From Promethearchaeota archaeon (GTDB lineage: Archaea; Asgardarchaeota; Lokiarchaeia; Sigynarchaeales; SOKP01), in assembly GCA_019894875.1 (NCBI GenBank), contig JAGXNR010000028.1, positions 1 to 30,623 of the forward strand: 30,623 bases of DNA, in the 5' to 3' direction. Positions 1 to 8,817 of this stretch are shown here, one piece after another. Within the stretch, counting starts at the first letter, position 1; every line of letters starts with the position of its first letter. The notes under the pieces were generated by a model, which saw only the letters and a program-made list of their open reading frames with translations, had not been told where the DNA came from and did no database searches. The position numbers and the translations under genes were made by a program.

Positions 1-98
1 ATATAGGATGGTAAAGGATTTTTAAGAGCTTGAAGGAACTTTTCAGCAATCAGATTCCCCTTGCTTAAGGGATACCATTGGGTTACCATAATTATCAT
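1..98 (-). CDS. Partial 5' end of an unidentified gene
   Basis: The minus strand reads an open frame from ATG at 98 (alternative ATG at 89) to the window edge, about 32 codons, beginning MIIMVTQWYPLSKGN and continuing through an amphipathic stretch. A GAGG element lies about 9 bases before the ATG. The start resembles small archaeal proteins beginning 'VTQWYP', but that is recollection of a pattern and not a family assignment. It points the same way as mscL and the histidine kinase. The rest lies outside the window, so no function is offered. It is too short for certainty, but the amino acid composition looks like a real protein. Confidence 0.45.
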   Translation of the reverse strand, partial: MIIMVTQWYPLSKGNLIAEKFLQALKNPLPSY

Positions 99-350
99 TC
101 ATATTTCGCCTCTTTTTATTACCTTATTCAAATAGCATTGGTATTTGAACAAATATCTATTTCTTTCTTTGTTATTTATATCTTTCCATTTATGTCAATT
201 ATTTTCAAATTTTGATTTACTTTAAACATGACAATGATACATCGAGTTATTTTAAGGTTTGTACCTTTAAACGTGATTGAGACTGAACCTATAAAACTTT
301 TATTTTCATAACATTATTTCTAATAAGAAAAAAAAAGAGATAATAATTTT
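99..350. other. Intergenic region, mscL to partial gene
   Basis: About 250 bases of very AT-rich sequence with no convincing reading frame. It must hold the promoter of the partial gene at 1-98 and the 3' end of mscL. Read on the minus strand, a run of nine T (complement of A at 329-337) follows the mscL stop and is a plausible termination site. Nothing else is visible. Confidence 0.4.
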
Positions 351-725
351 TTATTCAAATCCTACTTTTGAAGCATACTTCACAATTAAAAATATAATTA
401 AGGCAATAATTACGAAGTTAATGATAGCTGCGATGAATTTTCCTATTCTGAAAACACCAAGTTTAAAATTGGCAATATCCTCAAAACCAGGTATAAAAAA
501 TCCAATTAAAGGCGTTATAATGTCTTGAGCTAGTGATGAGATAAGGGCGTTAACAGCAAGCCCAAGTATGAATGCGGATGCGAGTCCTAAGATTTTATAC
601 TTTTTAATGAAATTTAAAAATTCAGCAGCAAGATTTTTTGGCTTTTTTGCAGGTGGTTCTACTTTGGGGGTTAGAAGTTCACGAATTTTTTTTAATTCTT
701 CCAGTAATTCATTTTCTTCAGACAT
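351..725 (-). CDS. mscL: Large-conductance mechanosensitive channel MscL
   Basis: Probable MscL, the membrane pore that opens under turgor and releases solutes during hypo-osmotic shock. After a charged N-terminal extension of about 45 residues (Glu/Lys-rich, then a Pro-rich stretch) the protein has the MscL core: a first helix with small residues (ASAFILGLAVNALISSLAQDII), the following TPLIGFF turn, a short extracellular loop with FKLGVF, and a second helix (AAIINFVIIALIIFLIVKYA) ending close to the C-terminus. Length (124 residues) is near the usual 130-150, but the usual N-terminal amphipathic helix is replaced by the longer charged tail, and the C-terminal cytoplasmic helix is missing. 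I chose ATG at 725 because GTGA lies five bases upstream as a Shine-Dalgarno; an in-frame GTG at 734 adds three residues. Confidence 0.8.
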   Translation of the reverse strand: MSEENELLEELKKIRELLTPKVEPPAKKPKNLAAEFLNFIKKYKILGLASAFILGLAVNALISSLAQDIITPLIGFFIPGFEDIANFKLGVFRIGKFIAAIINFVIIALIIFLIVKYASKVGFE

Positions 726-903
726 GTTTTTCACAAATTTTATTTTTCTTCAATATTAGTTAATTTAAGGGATAATCCTTAGTTATTTAAATATTTCCTA
801 TTTTTTTTGGCTAAGAATTAAATACAGATTTAATGTAAAAGATATAGTTTATTAATAAAACCATTCAATAAATCTAAAAAATAAAGGAACTAAAAAAGAA
901 TTG

Positions 904-3900
904 TTAATTCTTCAGGATTGGTAAGGAGAAATAGAATTTAGAACCCTTATTTCTTCCTTTAGATTTTACCCATATATCCCCATCGTGAAGTTTGATAATC
1001 TTTTTGGAAATATATAATCCCAATCCCGTACCCTCTGAATAAACATCCATTCCCTGCCCATATCGCTCTACTTTTCCAAATTTTTTGAAAATTATCGCTT
1101 TTTCCTGTTTTGTAAACCCTATCCCATTATCTTTTACAGAAACTACATATGATCCGTTTTTTTGTTGAGAGTTTATTTCAATTATCCCATATGGCGGAGT
1201 ATAATTTATCGCATTAATTAACAAATTCATGATAACCTCATAAATCCTTTCCTTCTCGAAGAAAGTAACCATTTTATCTTGAATGTTTGAAAGAATAGTA
1301 TGATTCCTTTTTTCTGCTATTACTTTTATCTCTGAAATACTAAATCTAATTAGAAAAGAAAGATCTTCTTCTGATTTATTGAGTTTAATATTCTCCGATT
1401 CAAATTTTGAAGTTGTTAGCAAATCTTGTACTAAATTCTCCATTCTATTACATCCTTGTTTTATTTCATTGATAATTGAAAGAGTCTGAAAATCAAGATC
1501 CTTATAATGAGGATCTAATAATATATCAGTATATCCTTTTATGGTGACTAAGGGTGTTTTAAATTCATGGGTGGTCCTTGTCAAAATTTCTGATTTTAAC
1601 CTACTCAAATCTTTTAATTCTTCTTCTGCTTCTTTTATTTTAGTTATATCGACTAAAGATATTAAAATTCCTTCCATTCCACGATACAATATTGACTTAA
1701 GAATAACTTTTACCCATTTCACTTTTTTAGATTTTGTTATTGTTCTGCAATCGAAAGTAAAAATTTCCTTGAAATTTTCATATTGATATTTATTCGTATA
1801 TTCAACTACTCGTGGAAGATCTTCATTATGTATTACATTAAAAACATCTTCTAAAGCCCACTTTTCGATACTTTTAAGAGGATATTCAAATATATCAGAA
1901 ACAGCAGAATTTACATATTTAAATAATCCATTTTGACAAATAATTAGACCTAACACAGATTGCTCTGCTATTGTTCTGAATTTTTCTTCTGATTCTTTTA
2001 ATTTTTTCTTATCTAAATTACGCTGAGTAATATCTATGTTAACCCCAATAATATTTTGGATTCTCTTATCTATAAAGATTGGATTAAGAATATTGTAATA
2101 ATATCGTGTTTTACCGTTCATAGTAAATGCTACTTCACCGGTTACTACTTCACCAGAAAAGGCTCGAGAATTATTATTTTCCCATATTGACAAAATATCT
2201 TCATTTGGAGCAATATCTGCAGGAGTCTTTCCAATTAAATTACCCCAAGTATTCATACAGGTAGTATTTTGCATTATATAACTTCCCTTTTCATTTAGCA
2301 TGAAAACATCAAATGGTAAACTCTCTATAGCTGTTTTGAGTCTTGCTTCGCTCTCTTTAAGTGCTACCTCCATGTATTTTCTTTCTGTAATATCTTGAAA
2401 GGAATTAATAAATAATCTGCTTTCATTATTATTCTGGATAGTTGATGTAATGGAAATCCAAAGAGTAGTTCCATCATTGCGTTTGAATTGCGTTTCAAAG
2501 TCTTTAACTAATCCATTTTGAAATGATTGAACAAATCTTTTTCGTTCTGTAGGATCAACATAAAATTCTAATACAGATGTTTTTAGGAATTCTTCTTTTG
2601 AATCATACCCTAAGATGTTTAAAGTATGAGAATTGCATTCAAGAATTTTACCCTTAGGTGTTGTAATGGAAATTCCGACAGGAACTGCTTCGATTAATTC
2701 TAATAATTTTTTTTCTGATTCTCTGGCTTTTTTTTCAGCTTTCTTATATTCAGTTATATCTCGGTTAAGAGCAACTATGCCAATTGGGTTACCATTATTA
2801 TCTTTAATTAATGAAATTGATGTTAATATTTGTAACGGAGTTCCATCTCTTCTTTTTTGAACAACCTCACCTTTCCATAAATCATGCTCCAATAAATCCT
2901 CTAACCAGTATCTCTGATTATCACTCGGATTAATAAGAGGAATTACTTGTTCTAGATTCTTCATTTTCACATCTTCCATTTTCCACCCATAAATGATCTC
3001 AGCAGATTTATTCCAAGTAATTATATTTAAATTTAAATCAGTTGATATAAGTGCATCAGAAATTTCATTAACGAGTTTAGCTTGGTATTGAATTTTTTCC
3101 TCAATTCTTTTGCTTACTGTGATATCTGTCCAAGATCCAATACATTCAATAAGTTTTCCTTTTTCATTACTAACAAGGTTTTTTTCGTCTCTAATCCAAT
3201 GATAAATCCCATTTTTAAATTTAAATCTATATTCCAATCCTTTATTTTCATCTTTACTTAGTTTGGATAAGGTCATTTGTACTTGTTTTTTATCTTCAGG
3301 ATGAACCATTGAAATCCAGAACTCAGAGTTGTTAATGAACTCTTCTCGTTTATAACCAGTTATATCTTCAATGTTCTTGCTAATAAGTACAAATTTATAA
3401 TTTTCAGAAGGATTTAATTTATAAATTATTGTAGGGCTAGATGATAAAAGGTACTTTAATCTCTTTTCGGATTCTTGTAGTTTGATCTCTACTCTCTTCA
3501 TATCCGTGATATCAACAACACCTGCTAAATCAGCAAATTTTCCATCGTAAATTGTAGTTTTGGAGTAATTATGAACCCAAATAATATCCCCATTCTTTTT
3601 AATGCAACGAAATTCATATTCTGTTATTTCAGTTTGGATCCCTCTCTGTTTTTTTTTAGCTTGTTCAATGACGAATTCTCTATCTTCAGGATAAACTAAA
3701 TGTATAAATCCTCCTGGGGGAAGATTAAGGAGATCTTCTGGATGATAACCAACCATTTCTGCCGCGATTTTATTTGTATATTTGATCTTATCATCTTGTA
3801 AAATTATAATGCCCATTAAAGATTGTTCTGTAATATATTTCAACTGTTCTTCCATTTCTTTCAATTTATTGTTTATATTCCTTGTTTCTACAATTTCGGT

Positions 3901-4269
3901 GATATCTCTTAAGATTATTATAGTTTTAACAGTGTTATCATAATCTTTAAAAACTCTTGTGTTAAATTCAAACGGTTTAAAGTACCCCCTTTTGTGTCTT
4001 AATTTTATTTCTTTACTTAAATAATTAGGATTCCCATTATTTTTCAAGGATTTGCTGGTTTTTTTGAGATCTTCCGGATGAACAAAATCTAACCAAGGTT
4101 GTCCCATTAAATCATCTTCATTATATCCTAGAATTTTTAAATGAGGAAGCTTATTAACAAATTCGATTTTACTATCAGTATCCACAATTAAAATTAGTTC
4201 TTCTATGTTTTCTGAGATTAAATTGAATTTAGTACTCATCAAATCTAGTGTTCCCTTGATTTCAAACAA
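904..4269 (-). CDS. Soluble multi-PAS sensor histidine kinase
   Basis: A 1121-residue histidine kinase with no signal peptide or membrane helix, so presumably a cytoplasmic sensor. I count seven PAS units in tandem (about residues 10-130, 143-262, 273-388, 397-510, 522-635, 645-755, 765-885), most closing with a PAC-like 'DIT' motif and a short coiled linker (KLQESEKR, KARESEKK, ALKESEAR, KLKESEEK). HisKA follows with the phosphoacceptor His901 in THEFKTP, then HATPase_c with N-box NLLINAINYTPP, G1 box DNGIGF and G2 box GTGLGLYISKKI. All catalytic motifs look intact. There is no receiver domain and no response regulator gene in the window, so the output partner is unknown; such orphan PAS kinases are common in archaea. 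Ligands cannot be read from sequence. ATG at 4269 is the only sensible start. Confidence 0.93.
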   Translation of the reverse strand: MFEIKGTLDLMSTKFNLISENIEELILIVDTDSKIEFVNKLPHLKILGYNEDDLMGQPWLDFVHPEDLKKTSKSLKNNGNPNYLSKEIKLRHKRGYFKPFEFNTRVFKDYDNTVKTIIILRDITEIVETRNINNKLKEMEEQLKYITEQSLMGIIILQDDKIKYTNKIAAEMVGYHPEDLLNLPPGGFIHLVYPEDREFVIEQAKKKQRGIQTEITEYEFRCIKKNGDIIWVHNYSKTTIYDGKFADLAGVVDITDMKRVEIKLQESEKRLKYLLSSSPTIIYKLNPSENYKFVLISKNIEDITGYKREEFINNSEFWISMVHPEDKKQVQMTLSKLSKDENKGLEYRFKFKNGIYHWIRDEKNLVSNEKGKLIECIGSWTDITVSKRIEEKIQYQAKLVNEISDALISTDLNLNIITWNKSAEIIYGWKMEDVKMKNLEQVIPLINPSDNQRYWLEDLLEHDLWKGEVVQKRRDGTPLQILTSISLIKDNNGNPIGIVALNRDITEYKKAEKKARESEKKLLELIEAVPVGISITTPKGKILECNSHTLNILGYDSKEEFLKTSVLEFYVDPTERKRFVQSFQNGLVKDFETQFKRNDGTTLWISITSTIQNNNESRLFINSFQDITERKYMEVALKESEARLKTAIESLPFDVFMLNEKGSYIMQNTTCMNTWGNLIGKTPADIAPNEDILSIWENNNSRAFSGEVVTGEVAFTMNGKTRYYYNILNPIFIDKRIQNIIGVNIDITQRNLDKKKLKESEEKFRTIAEQSVLGLIICQNGLFKYVNSAVSDIFEYPLKSIEKWALEDVFNVIHNEDLPRVVEYTNKYQYENFKEIFTFDCRTITKSKKVKWVKVILKSILYRGMEGILISLVDITKIKEAEEELKDLSRLKSEILTRTTHEFKTPLVTIKGYTDILLDPHYKDLDFQTLSIINEIKQGCNRMENLVQDLLTTSKFESENIKLNKSEEDLSFLIRFSISEIKVIAEKRNHTILSNIQDKMVTFFEKERIYEVIMNLLINAINYTPPYGIIEINSQQKNGSYVVSVKDNGIGFTKQEKAIIFKKFGKVERYGQGMDVYSEGTGLGLYISKKIIKLHDGDIWVKSKGRNKGSKFYFSLPILKN

Positions 4270-4577
4270 AATATATCCCCTTTGAATAGATTCTAAAGTG
4301 TTAAGTTATTTTGTCGCGCCTTAACCTTATAACTATATAATTAGAGAAATATATATTTAAAAACTAGCTTCTCTAAAATTCCATTTATTTAAATAGATGT
4401 TTAATTAATGAAAATATTCTGGAAATTTGATGGTTCTATTGGATTAGGAGAGAATAAAATTAGTTTTTTTACAATTAAATTAGTTTTTTTTTAGGATTCC
4501 TTCAATCAACAAATAGTTATTTTATTAATAATTAACTTACTTAGTAAAAAATCAATATTTTAGAAATTAGGAAATTG
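4270..4577. other. Divergent intergenic region, kinase / Fe-S protein
   Basis: About 305 bases of AT-rich DNA between divergently transcribed genes; it should contain both promoters. A direct repeat is visible: aaattagttttttt at 4457-4470 and again at 4477-4490, 20 bases apart (two helical turns). No RNA gene or further reading frame is apparent. A role for the repeat as a protein-binding site is speculation. Confidence 0.4.
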
Positions 4578-5390
4578 GTGATTCGAATTTCAGAAATAAA
4601 TCAAATTCAAGAGTTGACGAATAAAATAAAAAAATTTGTGTTAGACGCCGATATGGATATAGTTGGGATTGCAGATGTGAATAACGATCTTTTCCAGGAA
4701 GCACCGGATTCACATCAACCAAAAAATATTTTGGAAGGTGCTAATTCTGTTATAGTCTTTGGAAAATCAATGCCAAGATCGATTTTTAGATTAAAAAATC
4801 ATCACACTAACCTCGTTCACAGAGCCTATCATAGTTTATATAAATTTTTAGATATTACTGGAGTAAGACTAGCTCATTTTGTTGAATCTCTTGGACATTA
4901 TTCGATTTCAATTCCATCGTATAATCCCCTAGCGATAGAAAACTTTCAACCATGGGGGATTATTTCATTAAAACACGCAGGATTGGCAGCAGGTATAGGA
5001 AAAATCGCAAAAGATGGATTGTTAATTCATCCAACCCATGGCACATTATTGAGATTATCAGCCGTGATAACAACCGCAAAATTAATTCCAGATCCGATGA
5101 TGGAAGATAATGTATGCAAAGAATGCAACTTGTGCATTGATAAGTGCCCTAATCAAGCTTTTGATGAAAATGGCAATTTTAAAAAGATGACATGCTTACC
5201 AAATACCGTGAAGCATGGGCTTAATATATTACATCCTTACAATCAAGATTATCTAAAGAATATTGAATTGATTTCGAATACCTTCTTATTAGAATATACT
5301 ATTGGTTGTACCAAATGCTTAGATGTATGCCCAATCAATAAAAAAAAACCTTTCAAGACCCGAGAATTAATACAATTATATTATCATTAA
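4578..5390 (+). CDS. QueG/COG1600-like double [4Fe-4S] protein
   Basis: A soluble protein of about 270 residues related to the epoxyqueuosine reductase / reductive dehalogenase-like group. The N-terminal part carries the family's loop rich in Gly and small residues (HAGLAAGIGKIAKDGLLIHPTHG, about 134-156), where relatives bind or face a cobamide. A ferredoxin-like C-terminal part has CKECNLCIDKCP (Cys181, 184, 187, 191, counted from the TTG at 4575) and CTKCLDVCP (Cys245, 248, 252), enough for two [4Fe-4S] clusters with Cys207 as a possible extra ligand. True QueG proteins are longer, with C-terminal HEAT repeats absent here, so I do not call it queG; substrate unknown. TTG at 4575 and GTG at 4578 are both possible starts. 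It lies immediately upstream of, and co-directional with, the MoxR gene. Confidence 0.75.
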   Translation: MIRISEINQIQELTNKIKKFVLDADMDIVGIADVNNDLFQEAPDSHQPKNILEGANSVIVFGKSMPRSIFRLKNHHTNLVHRAYHSLYKFLDITGVRLAHFVESLGHYSISIPSYNPLAIENFQPWGIISLKHAGLAAGIGKIAKDGLLIHPTHGTLLRLSAVITTAKLIPDPMMEDNVCKECNLCIDKCPNQAFDENGNFKKMTCLPNTVKHGLNILHPYNQDYLKNIELISNTFLLEYTIGCTKCLDVCPINKKKPFKTRELIQLYYH

Positions 5391-5478
5391 TTGATTAAAA
5401 AAAGTGAGATTAGATACTTTTTCTCTCTCTAACTTAAAAAGTCAAAAATTATTTAATTTTACATTAATTTTCATTAAC

Positions 5479-6330
5479 ATGGATGCTACTTTTAATAAAT
5501 TTAAAGGAGATATAAAAACAGATACTGTTAAATATTTAGCAGACCCACAACTAAGAAATATTGTTAACGTATCTATCGCTTTAGGACGCCCTTTACTCGT
5601 AAAAGGAGAACCCGGAACCGGAAAAACGATGCTAGCTCATGCAATTGCATTAAGTTTAGGCATGAAATTGATAATTTGGAACGTTAAGAGCACCACCGAG
5701 GCTATTGATGGGTGTTATATGTATGATACTGTTCAACGTTTAAATGACAGTAGATTTGGGTCAGAAGATCGAAATGTAAATAACATTCGTGACTATATTA
5801 CTTTCGGTCCACTCGGGGAAGCATTTGACGCTGACGAGCAAGTTGTACTCCTTATCGATGAGATAGATAAAGCAGATATTGAATTCCCAAACGACCTCCT
5901 ACAAGAATTAGATGTTATGGAGTTTTACGTAAAAGAAACAAAGGAATTTGTAAAAACTAAAAACCGACCAATAGTGATCATTACTTCCAATAATGAAAAA
6001 GAACTCCCAGATGCCTTCTTAAGACGGTGCGTATTCCACTGGATTGAATTTCCTGCTAGAGGATTTATGTCAGAAATCTGTAACCTTCATTACCCAGATC
6101 TTAAAGCCAATCTACTAGATCAATGCCTTAAACATTTTTATGCAATACGCGCGATTACAAAACTTAGAAAATTACCCTCTACTTCAGAACTACTCGATTG
6201 GATTGGAGTACTTCTAAAAAGTGGAATTACCCTTGAAGAATTAAAAGAAGGGGTGCCTTTCCTCGGGGTATTAATAAAAAAGGAGAAGGACCTCGAGATA
6301 GCCATTGAGAAACTTAAATTTCCTACATGA
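5479..6330 (+). CDS. MoxR-family AAA+ ATPase (partner of COG3825 VWA)
   Basis: An AAA+ ATPase of 283 residues. From ATG at 5479: Walker A GEPGTGKT (43-50), Walker B VVLLIDEIDK (122-131), sensor 1 and Arg region ITSNNEKELPDAFLRRC (168-184). The segments WNVKSTTEA, DEQVVLLIDEIDKADIEFP and TSNNEKELPDAFLRR are characteristic of the MoxR subgroup normally encoded next to COG3825 VWA proteins. By analogy with NorQ, CbbQ and CoxD it should remodel a client, often a metalloenzyme, with a VWA partner. Here no VWA gene is adjacent; two full-length ones lie at 13700 and 28926. An upstream in-frame GTG at 5404 would add 25 poorly conserved residues (FSLSNLKSQKLFNF...), so ATG is preferred. The gene follows the Fe-S gene by 88 bases and converges on the next gene with almost no gap. 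Confidence 0.9.
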   Translation: MDATFNKFKGDIKTDTVKYLADPQLRNIVNVSIALGRPLLVKGEPGTGKTMLAHAIALSLGMKLIIWNVKSTTEAIDGCYMYDTVQRLNDSRFGSEDRNVNNIRDYITFGPLGEAFDADEQVVLLIDEIDKADIEFPNDLLQELDVMEFYVKETKEFVKTKNRPIVIITSNNEKELPDAFLRRCVFHWIEFPARGFMSEICNLHYPDLKANLLDQCLKHFYAIRAITKLRKLPSTSELLDWIGVLLKSGITLEELKEGVPFLGVLIKKEKDLEIAIEKLKFPT

Positions 6331-6331
6331 A

Positions 6332-6646
6332 TTACCTTTTTCTTCCTTTTTTATAGAATATATCAAATTTTATATGAAATTTTTGCTCCAGATCTAAAAT
6401 AAGTTCCATCATCGTTTTCTTACTTCCTAAAAATCTGAAATTGTTGAAAAGATCTATTTTAAATATGGTCTCATTTAAACTTTTATAACGGATGATTGCT
6501 TTAATGAAATCTATATTTTCTTTAAGAATAAGTTTTACATTATCTCCATATTTGGGATGATTTAATAAGAAGGATAATCTTTCAAATTTTAAAATCCTTA
6601 TTTTATGGTTATCACCATTAAATTTTATATTTTCTAGATCACTCAT
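6332..6646 (-). CDS. Small hypothetical protein
   Basis: I do not recognise this 104-residue protein. It is soluble, basic at the C-terminus (FYKKGRKR), has no cysteine and no membrane segment, and consists mainly of alternating hydrophobic and charged residues. It runs convergently against the MoxR gene, with the two stops one base apart. The ATG at 6646 starts MSDLENIKFNGDN. Composition matches the AT-rich host genes and not the neighbouring ligase gene. Confidence 0.55.
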   Translation of the reverse strand: MSDLENIKFNGDNHKIRILKFERLSFLLNHPKYGDNVKLILKENIDFIKAIIRYKSLNETIFKIDLFNNFRFLGSKKTMMELILDLEQKFHIKFDIFYKKGRKR

Positions 6647-6713
6647 TCTATAAAAAAGTTGGATTAGAAATTTCCTTATCCCTTTTTTTTTATATTTCCA
6701 TTATTCATACTTA

Positions 6714-6778
6714 TTGGTATCCCATGATTAATTTTTTAAGTCTATTCGCAATAATAGATTTAATACCAAAGTGGTGAG
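6714..6778 (+). promoter_or_regulatory. Nested inverted repeats and strong SD before ligA
   Basis: TTGGTAT at 6714-6720 pairs with ATACCAA at 6763-6769, and inside it TCTATT (6741-6746) pairs with AATAGA (6753-6758). The sequence GGTGAG at 6773-6778 follows, six bases before the ligA ATG, and is the clearest Shine-Dalgarno in the window. The leader could fold or be an operator; only the pairing is seen, the role is inferred. Confidence 0.4.
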
Positions 6779-6784
6779 GGCACC

Positions 6785-8683
6785 ATGCTCGATAGACAAA
6801 AACCAGACCAAGAACGAATAAACTATCTTGTTGAGGAAATTTCTCGCCATCGTTATTTGTATTACAATGAACAGACTGAGATTTCGGATGCAAAATATGA
6901 CACCCTTGAGGATGAACTTCGGGAACTCGATCCGGAAAACCCGATACTGTTTAAGATCGGAGTAGATTCCTCAGAGATATTTACCAAGCGAGAACACATC
7001 ATCCCTATGATGTCCCAAGATAAAGTCACCCAACCTCAAGAATTTCTCAAATGGGCAAAAAAGCGAAACTACAAACTATTTCTTGTTCAATTTAAACTCG
7101 ATGGGATCAGCATTGAATTACAGTATGAAGACGGAGTGTTTCAATATGCGTTAACCCGGGGAGATGGGTTAGTCGGAGATGATGTTTCAGCAAATGTTAT
7201 CAAGATGAAAGGATATATATCCAAACTAAAATCTAATTTTACAGGAGCGATTAGAGGAGAAGTGCTACTGTTTCATGATGTATTTGAAAAAAAATACAAC
7301 GACAAACAAAATTGTAGAAATGCTGCGTCAGGGTTAGTAAGAAGAAAGGACGGGGTAGGCAGTGGAGATTTAAATCTCATCTTCTATGATGCAATTAGTA
7401 CGACTGAAGATGTCATCTTTGAAAATGAAATTCAGAAGTTAAAATGGCTTAAGGAAGCAGACTTCCCAACGATTCCTACAAAATCCATAAAAACACCTCA
7501 AGAAGTTATAGAGGTAAGGGAAGATGTCATGGTTAATAAACGATATATATTGGATTATGATATAGACGGACTAGTAATTAAAGGGAAAGCTATTGATGAG
7601 GAGGATATGAAACGGGTTAAACCAATGAGTCAGGTCGCCTTTAAATTCCATGCAGAAGAGATTGAAACGGTGGTTAAAGATGTGGAATGGAGTGTCAGCG
7701 GTGCAAATTATACACCTATTGCGATTGTCGATCCTGTAAGACTCATGGGTACAACAGTATCAAGAGCAAGTTTAGCAAATCCTAACTTAATCGAAGAATT
7801 AGGACTTAAAATAGGTTCGGAAGTATTCATTAGTAAACGAGGGGATATCATCCCAAAAATAGAACGGGTTATTCAGACACCACCTGATGCACAAGACATA
7901 ATTTTTCCTGCTGTATGCGAAGTATGTACCACAAAACTTAGCAATGAAGGAACAAGATTAATCTGCCCAAATGAATCATGCCCAAAGAGAGCATACCATC
8001 GTCTCGTAAAATGGATTAAAAAACTCAATGTAAAACACTTCTCAGAAAAATTAATATTAAAACCATTATTCAATAGCAAAAAAATTGCTACCATTACAGA
8101 TTTATACAACCTAAAAGTATCCGATTTAACCAAGTTAGAACAAATAAAAGAAACGTCTGCTGAAAAAGCCCTAAATAACCTTTTCGCAGTAAAAGAAGTA
8201 CCACTCGCGAGGTTCATTGGCGGGTTTGACATCGAAAACATCGGAGAAGATCTCACTCAACGGGTTGTTGATGCAGGATTTGACACCTTAGAAAAAATCA
8301 AAAATGCCAGTAACCACCAATTATCACAAGTGGACGGGTTTGCCGACCTTACCGCCCAATACCTGCGAGATGGGATCGAGAAACTTTACCCACAAATGAA
8401 AGCGGTACTCAATACAAACAGAATTAAGATTAAGGGGGTGAAAAAAACGGGAGGGAAATTCGAAGGTATGACCTTTTGCTTTACGGGAAAGCTTGAAACA
8501 ATAAAGCGAGCTGATGCAGAACAATTGGTTAGAGAAAATGGCGGTGAGCCGAAGAGTGGTGTTGTGAAAGGGTTGATCTATTTAGTCACCAACTCAGATG
8601 AGCTAACCGAAAAGTACAAGAAAGCAAAAGAACAAAACACTAAAATAATCACTGAAACCCAGTTTTTGGAAATGCTAGAATGA
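6785..8683 (+). CDS. ligA: NAD-dependent DNA ligase (LigA-type)
   Basis: Seals nicks in duplex DNA using NAD as AMP donor. Domain order is complete over 632 residues: Ia domain (HRYLYYN...EISDAKYDTLEDELREL, 22-48), adenylation domain with nucleotidyl Lys104 in FKLDG, TRGDGLVGDD (124-133), AIRGEV and NCRNAASGLVRR; OB fold; a four-Cys zinc finger (Cys378, 381, 394, 399); helix-hairpin-helix region; and a C-terminal BRCT domain (about 552-632). Two positions before Lys104 sits Gln where most family members have Glu, and HIIPMMSQDKV departs from the usual PMLSL, so this is a divergent clade. Archaea normally use ATP-dependent ligases; NAD ligases occur sporadically (haloarchaea, for example) by transfer. 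The gene looks visibly richer in G+C than its neighbours and has a strong Shine-Dalgarno, both consistent with acquisition. Confidence 0.93.
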   Translation: MLDRQKPDQERINYLVEEISRHRYLYYNEQTEISDAKYDTLEDELRELDPENPILFKIGVDSSEIFTKREHIIPMMSQDKVTQPQEFLKWAKKRNYKLFLVQFKLDGISIELQYEDGVFQYALTRGDGLVGDDVSANVIKMKGYISKLKSNFTGAIRGEVLLFHDVFEKKYNDKQNCRNAASGLVRRKDGVGSGDLNLIFYDAISTTEDVIFENEIQKLKWLKEADFPTIPTKSIKTPQEVIEVREDVMVNKRYILDYDIDGLVIKGKAIDEEDMKRVKPMSQVAFKFHAEEIETVVKDVEWSVSGANYTPIAIVDPVRLMGTTVSRASLANPNLIEELGLKIGSEVFISKRGDIIPKIERVIQTPPDAQDIIFPAVCEVCTTKLSNEGTRLICPNESCPKRAYHRLVKWIKKLNVKHFSEKLILKPLFNSKKIATITDLYNLKVSDLTKLEQIKETSAEKALNNLFAVKEVPLARFIGGFDIENIGEDLTQRVVDAGFDTLEKIKNASNHQLSQVDGFADLTAQYLRDGIEKLYPQMKAVLNTNRIKIKGVKKTGGKFEGMTFCFTGKLETIKRADAEQLVRENGGEPKSGVVKGLIYLVTNSDELTEKYKKAKEQNTKIITETQFLEMLE

Positions 8684-8737
8684 AATCTTAATTTTTGAAT
8701 TTTCTTTTTTTATTTATTTTTTTACTATCATCATTTA

Positions 8738-8815
8738 ATCAAAAAATCGATTAAAATTATAACGCTGCTTATTTTCGGATTACTTTTTCTTTCAAATGTC
8801 TATGGAATATTATTT
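8738..8815 (+). pseudogene. Relic of a surface-protease signal peptide
   Basis: Translating from 8738 gives KKSIKIITLLIFG, LLFLSNVYGI and then ILFD. The protease gene that starts at 9052 encodes KKQTIKIIATLIFG and VLFLSNIYGI at the same place; over 21 residues 16 are identical, and the DNA is nearly as close. No ATG, GTG or TTG precedes the relic in frame before a TGA just upstream, and similarity stops where the 31-base repeat array begins. It is therefore the remains of the 5' end of a second copy of the protease gene or of a close paralogue. Confidence 0.75.
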
Positions 8816-8817
8816 GA

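Noticed and set aside
4578..5390. queG (epoxyqueuosine reductase) as a firm name
   Set aside because: The protein lacks the C-terminal HEAT-like part of QueG and no queuosine genes are nearby; only the superfamily is supportable.
5404..5478. Upstream GTG start for MoxR
   Set aside because: The extra 25 residues do not resemble the family's N-terminus, which starts just before the ATG at 5479.
6711..6893. Minus-strand frame over the ligA start
   Set aside because: Overlaps the ligA 5' end and its promoter, no family resemblance, no Shine-Dalgarno.
7873..8256. Long minus-strand frame inside ligA
   Set aside because: Complement of the zinc-finger region; composition of a shadow frame.
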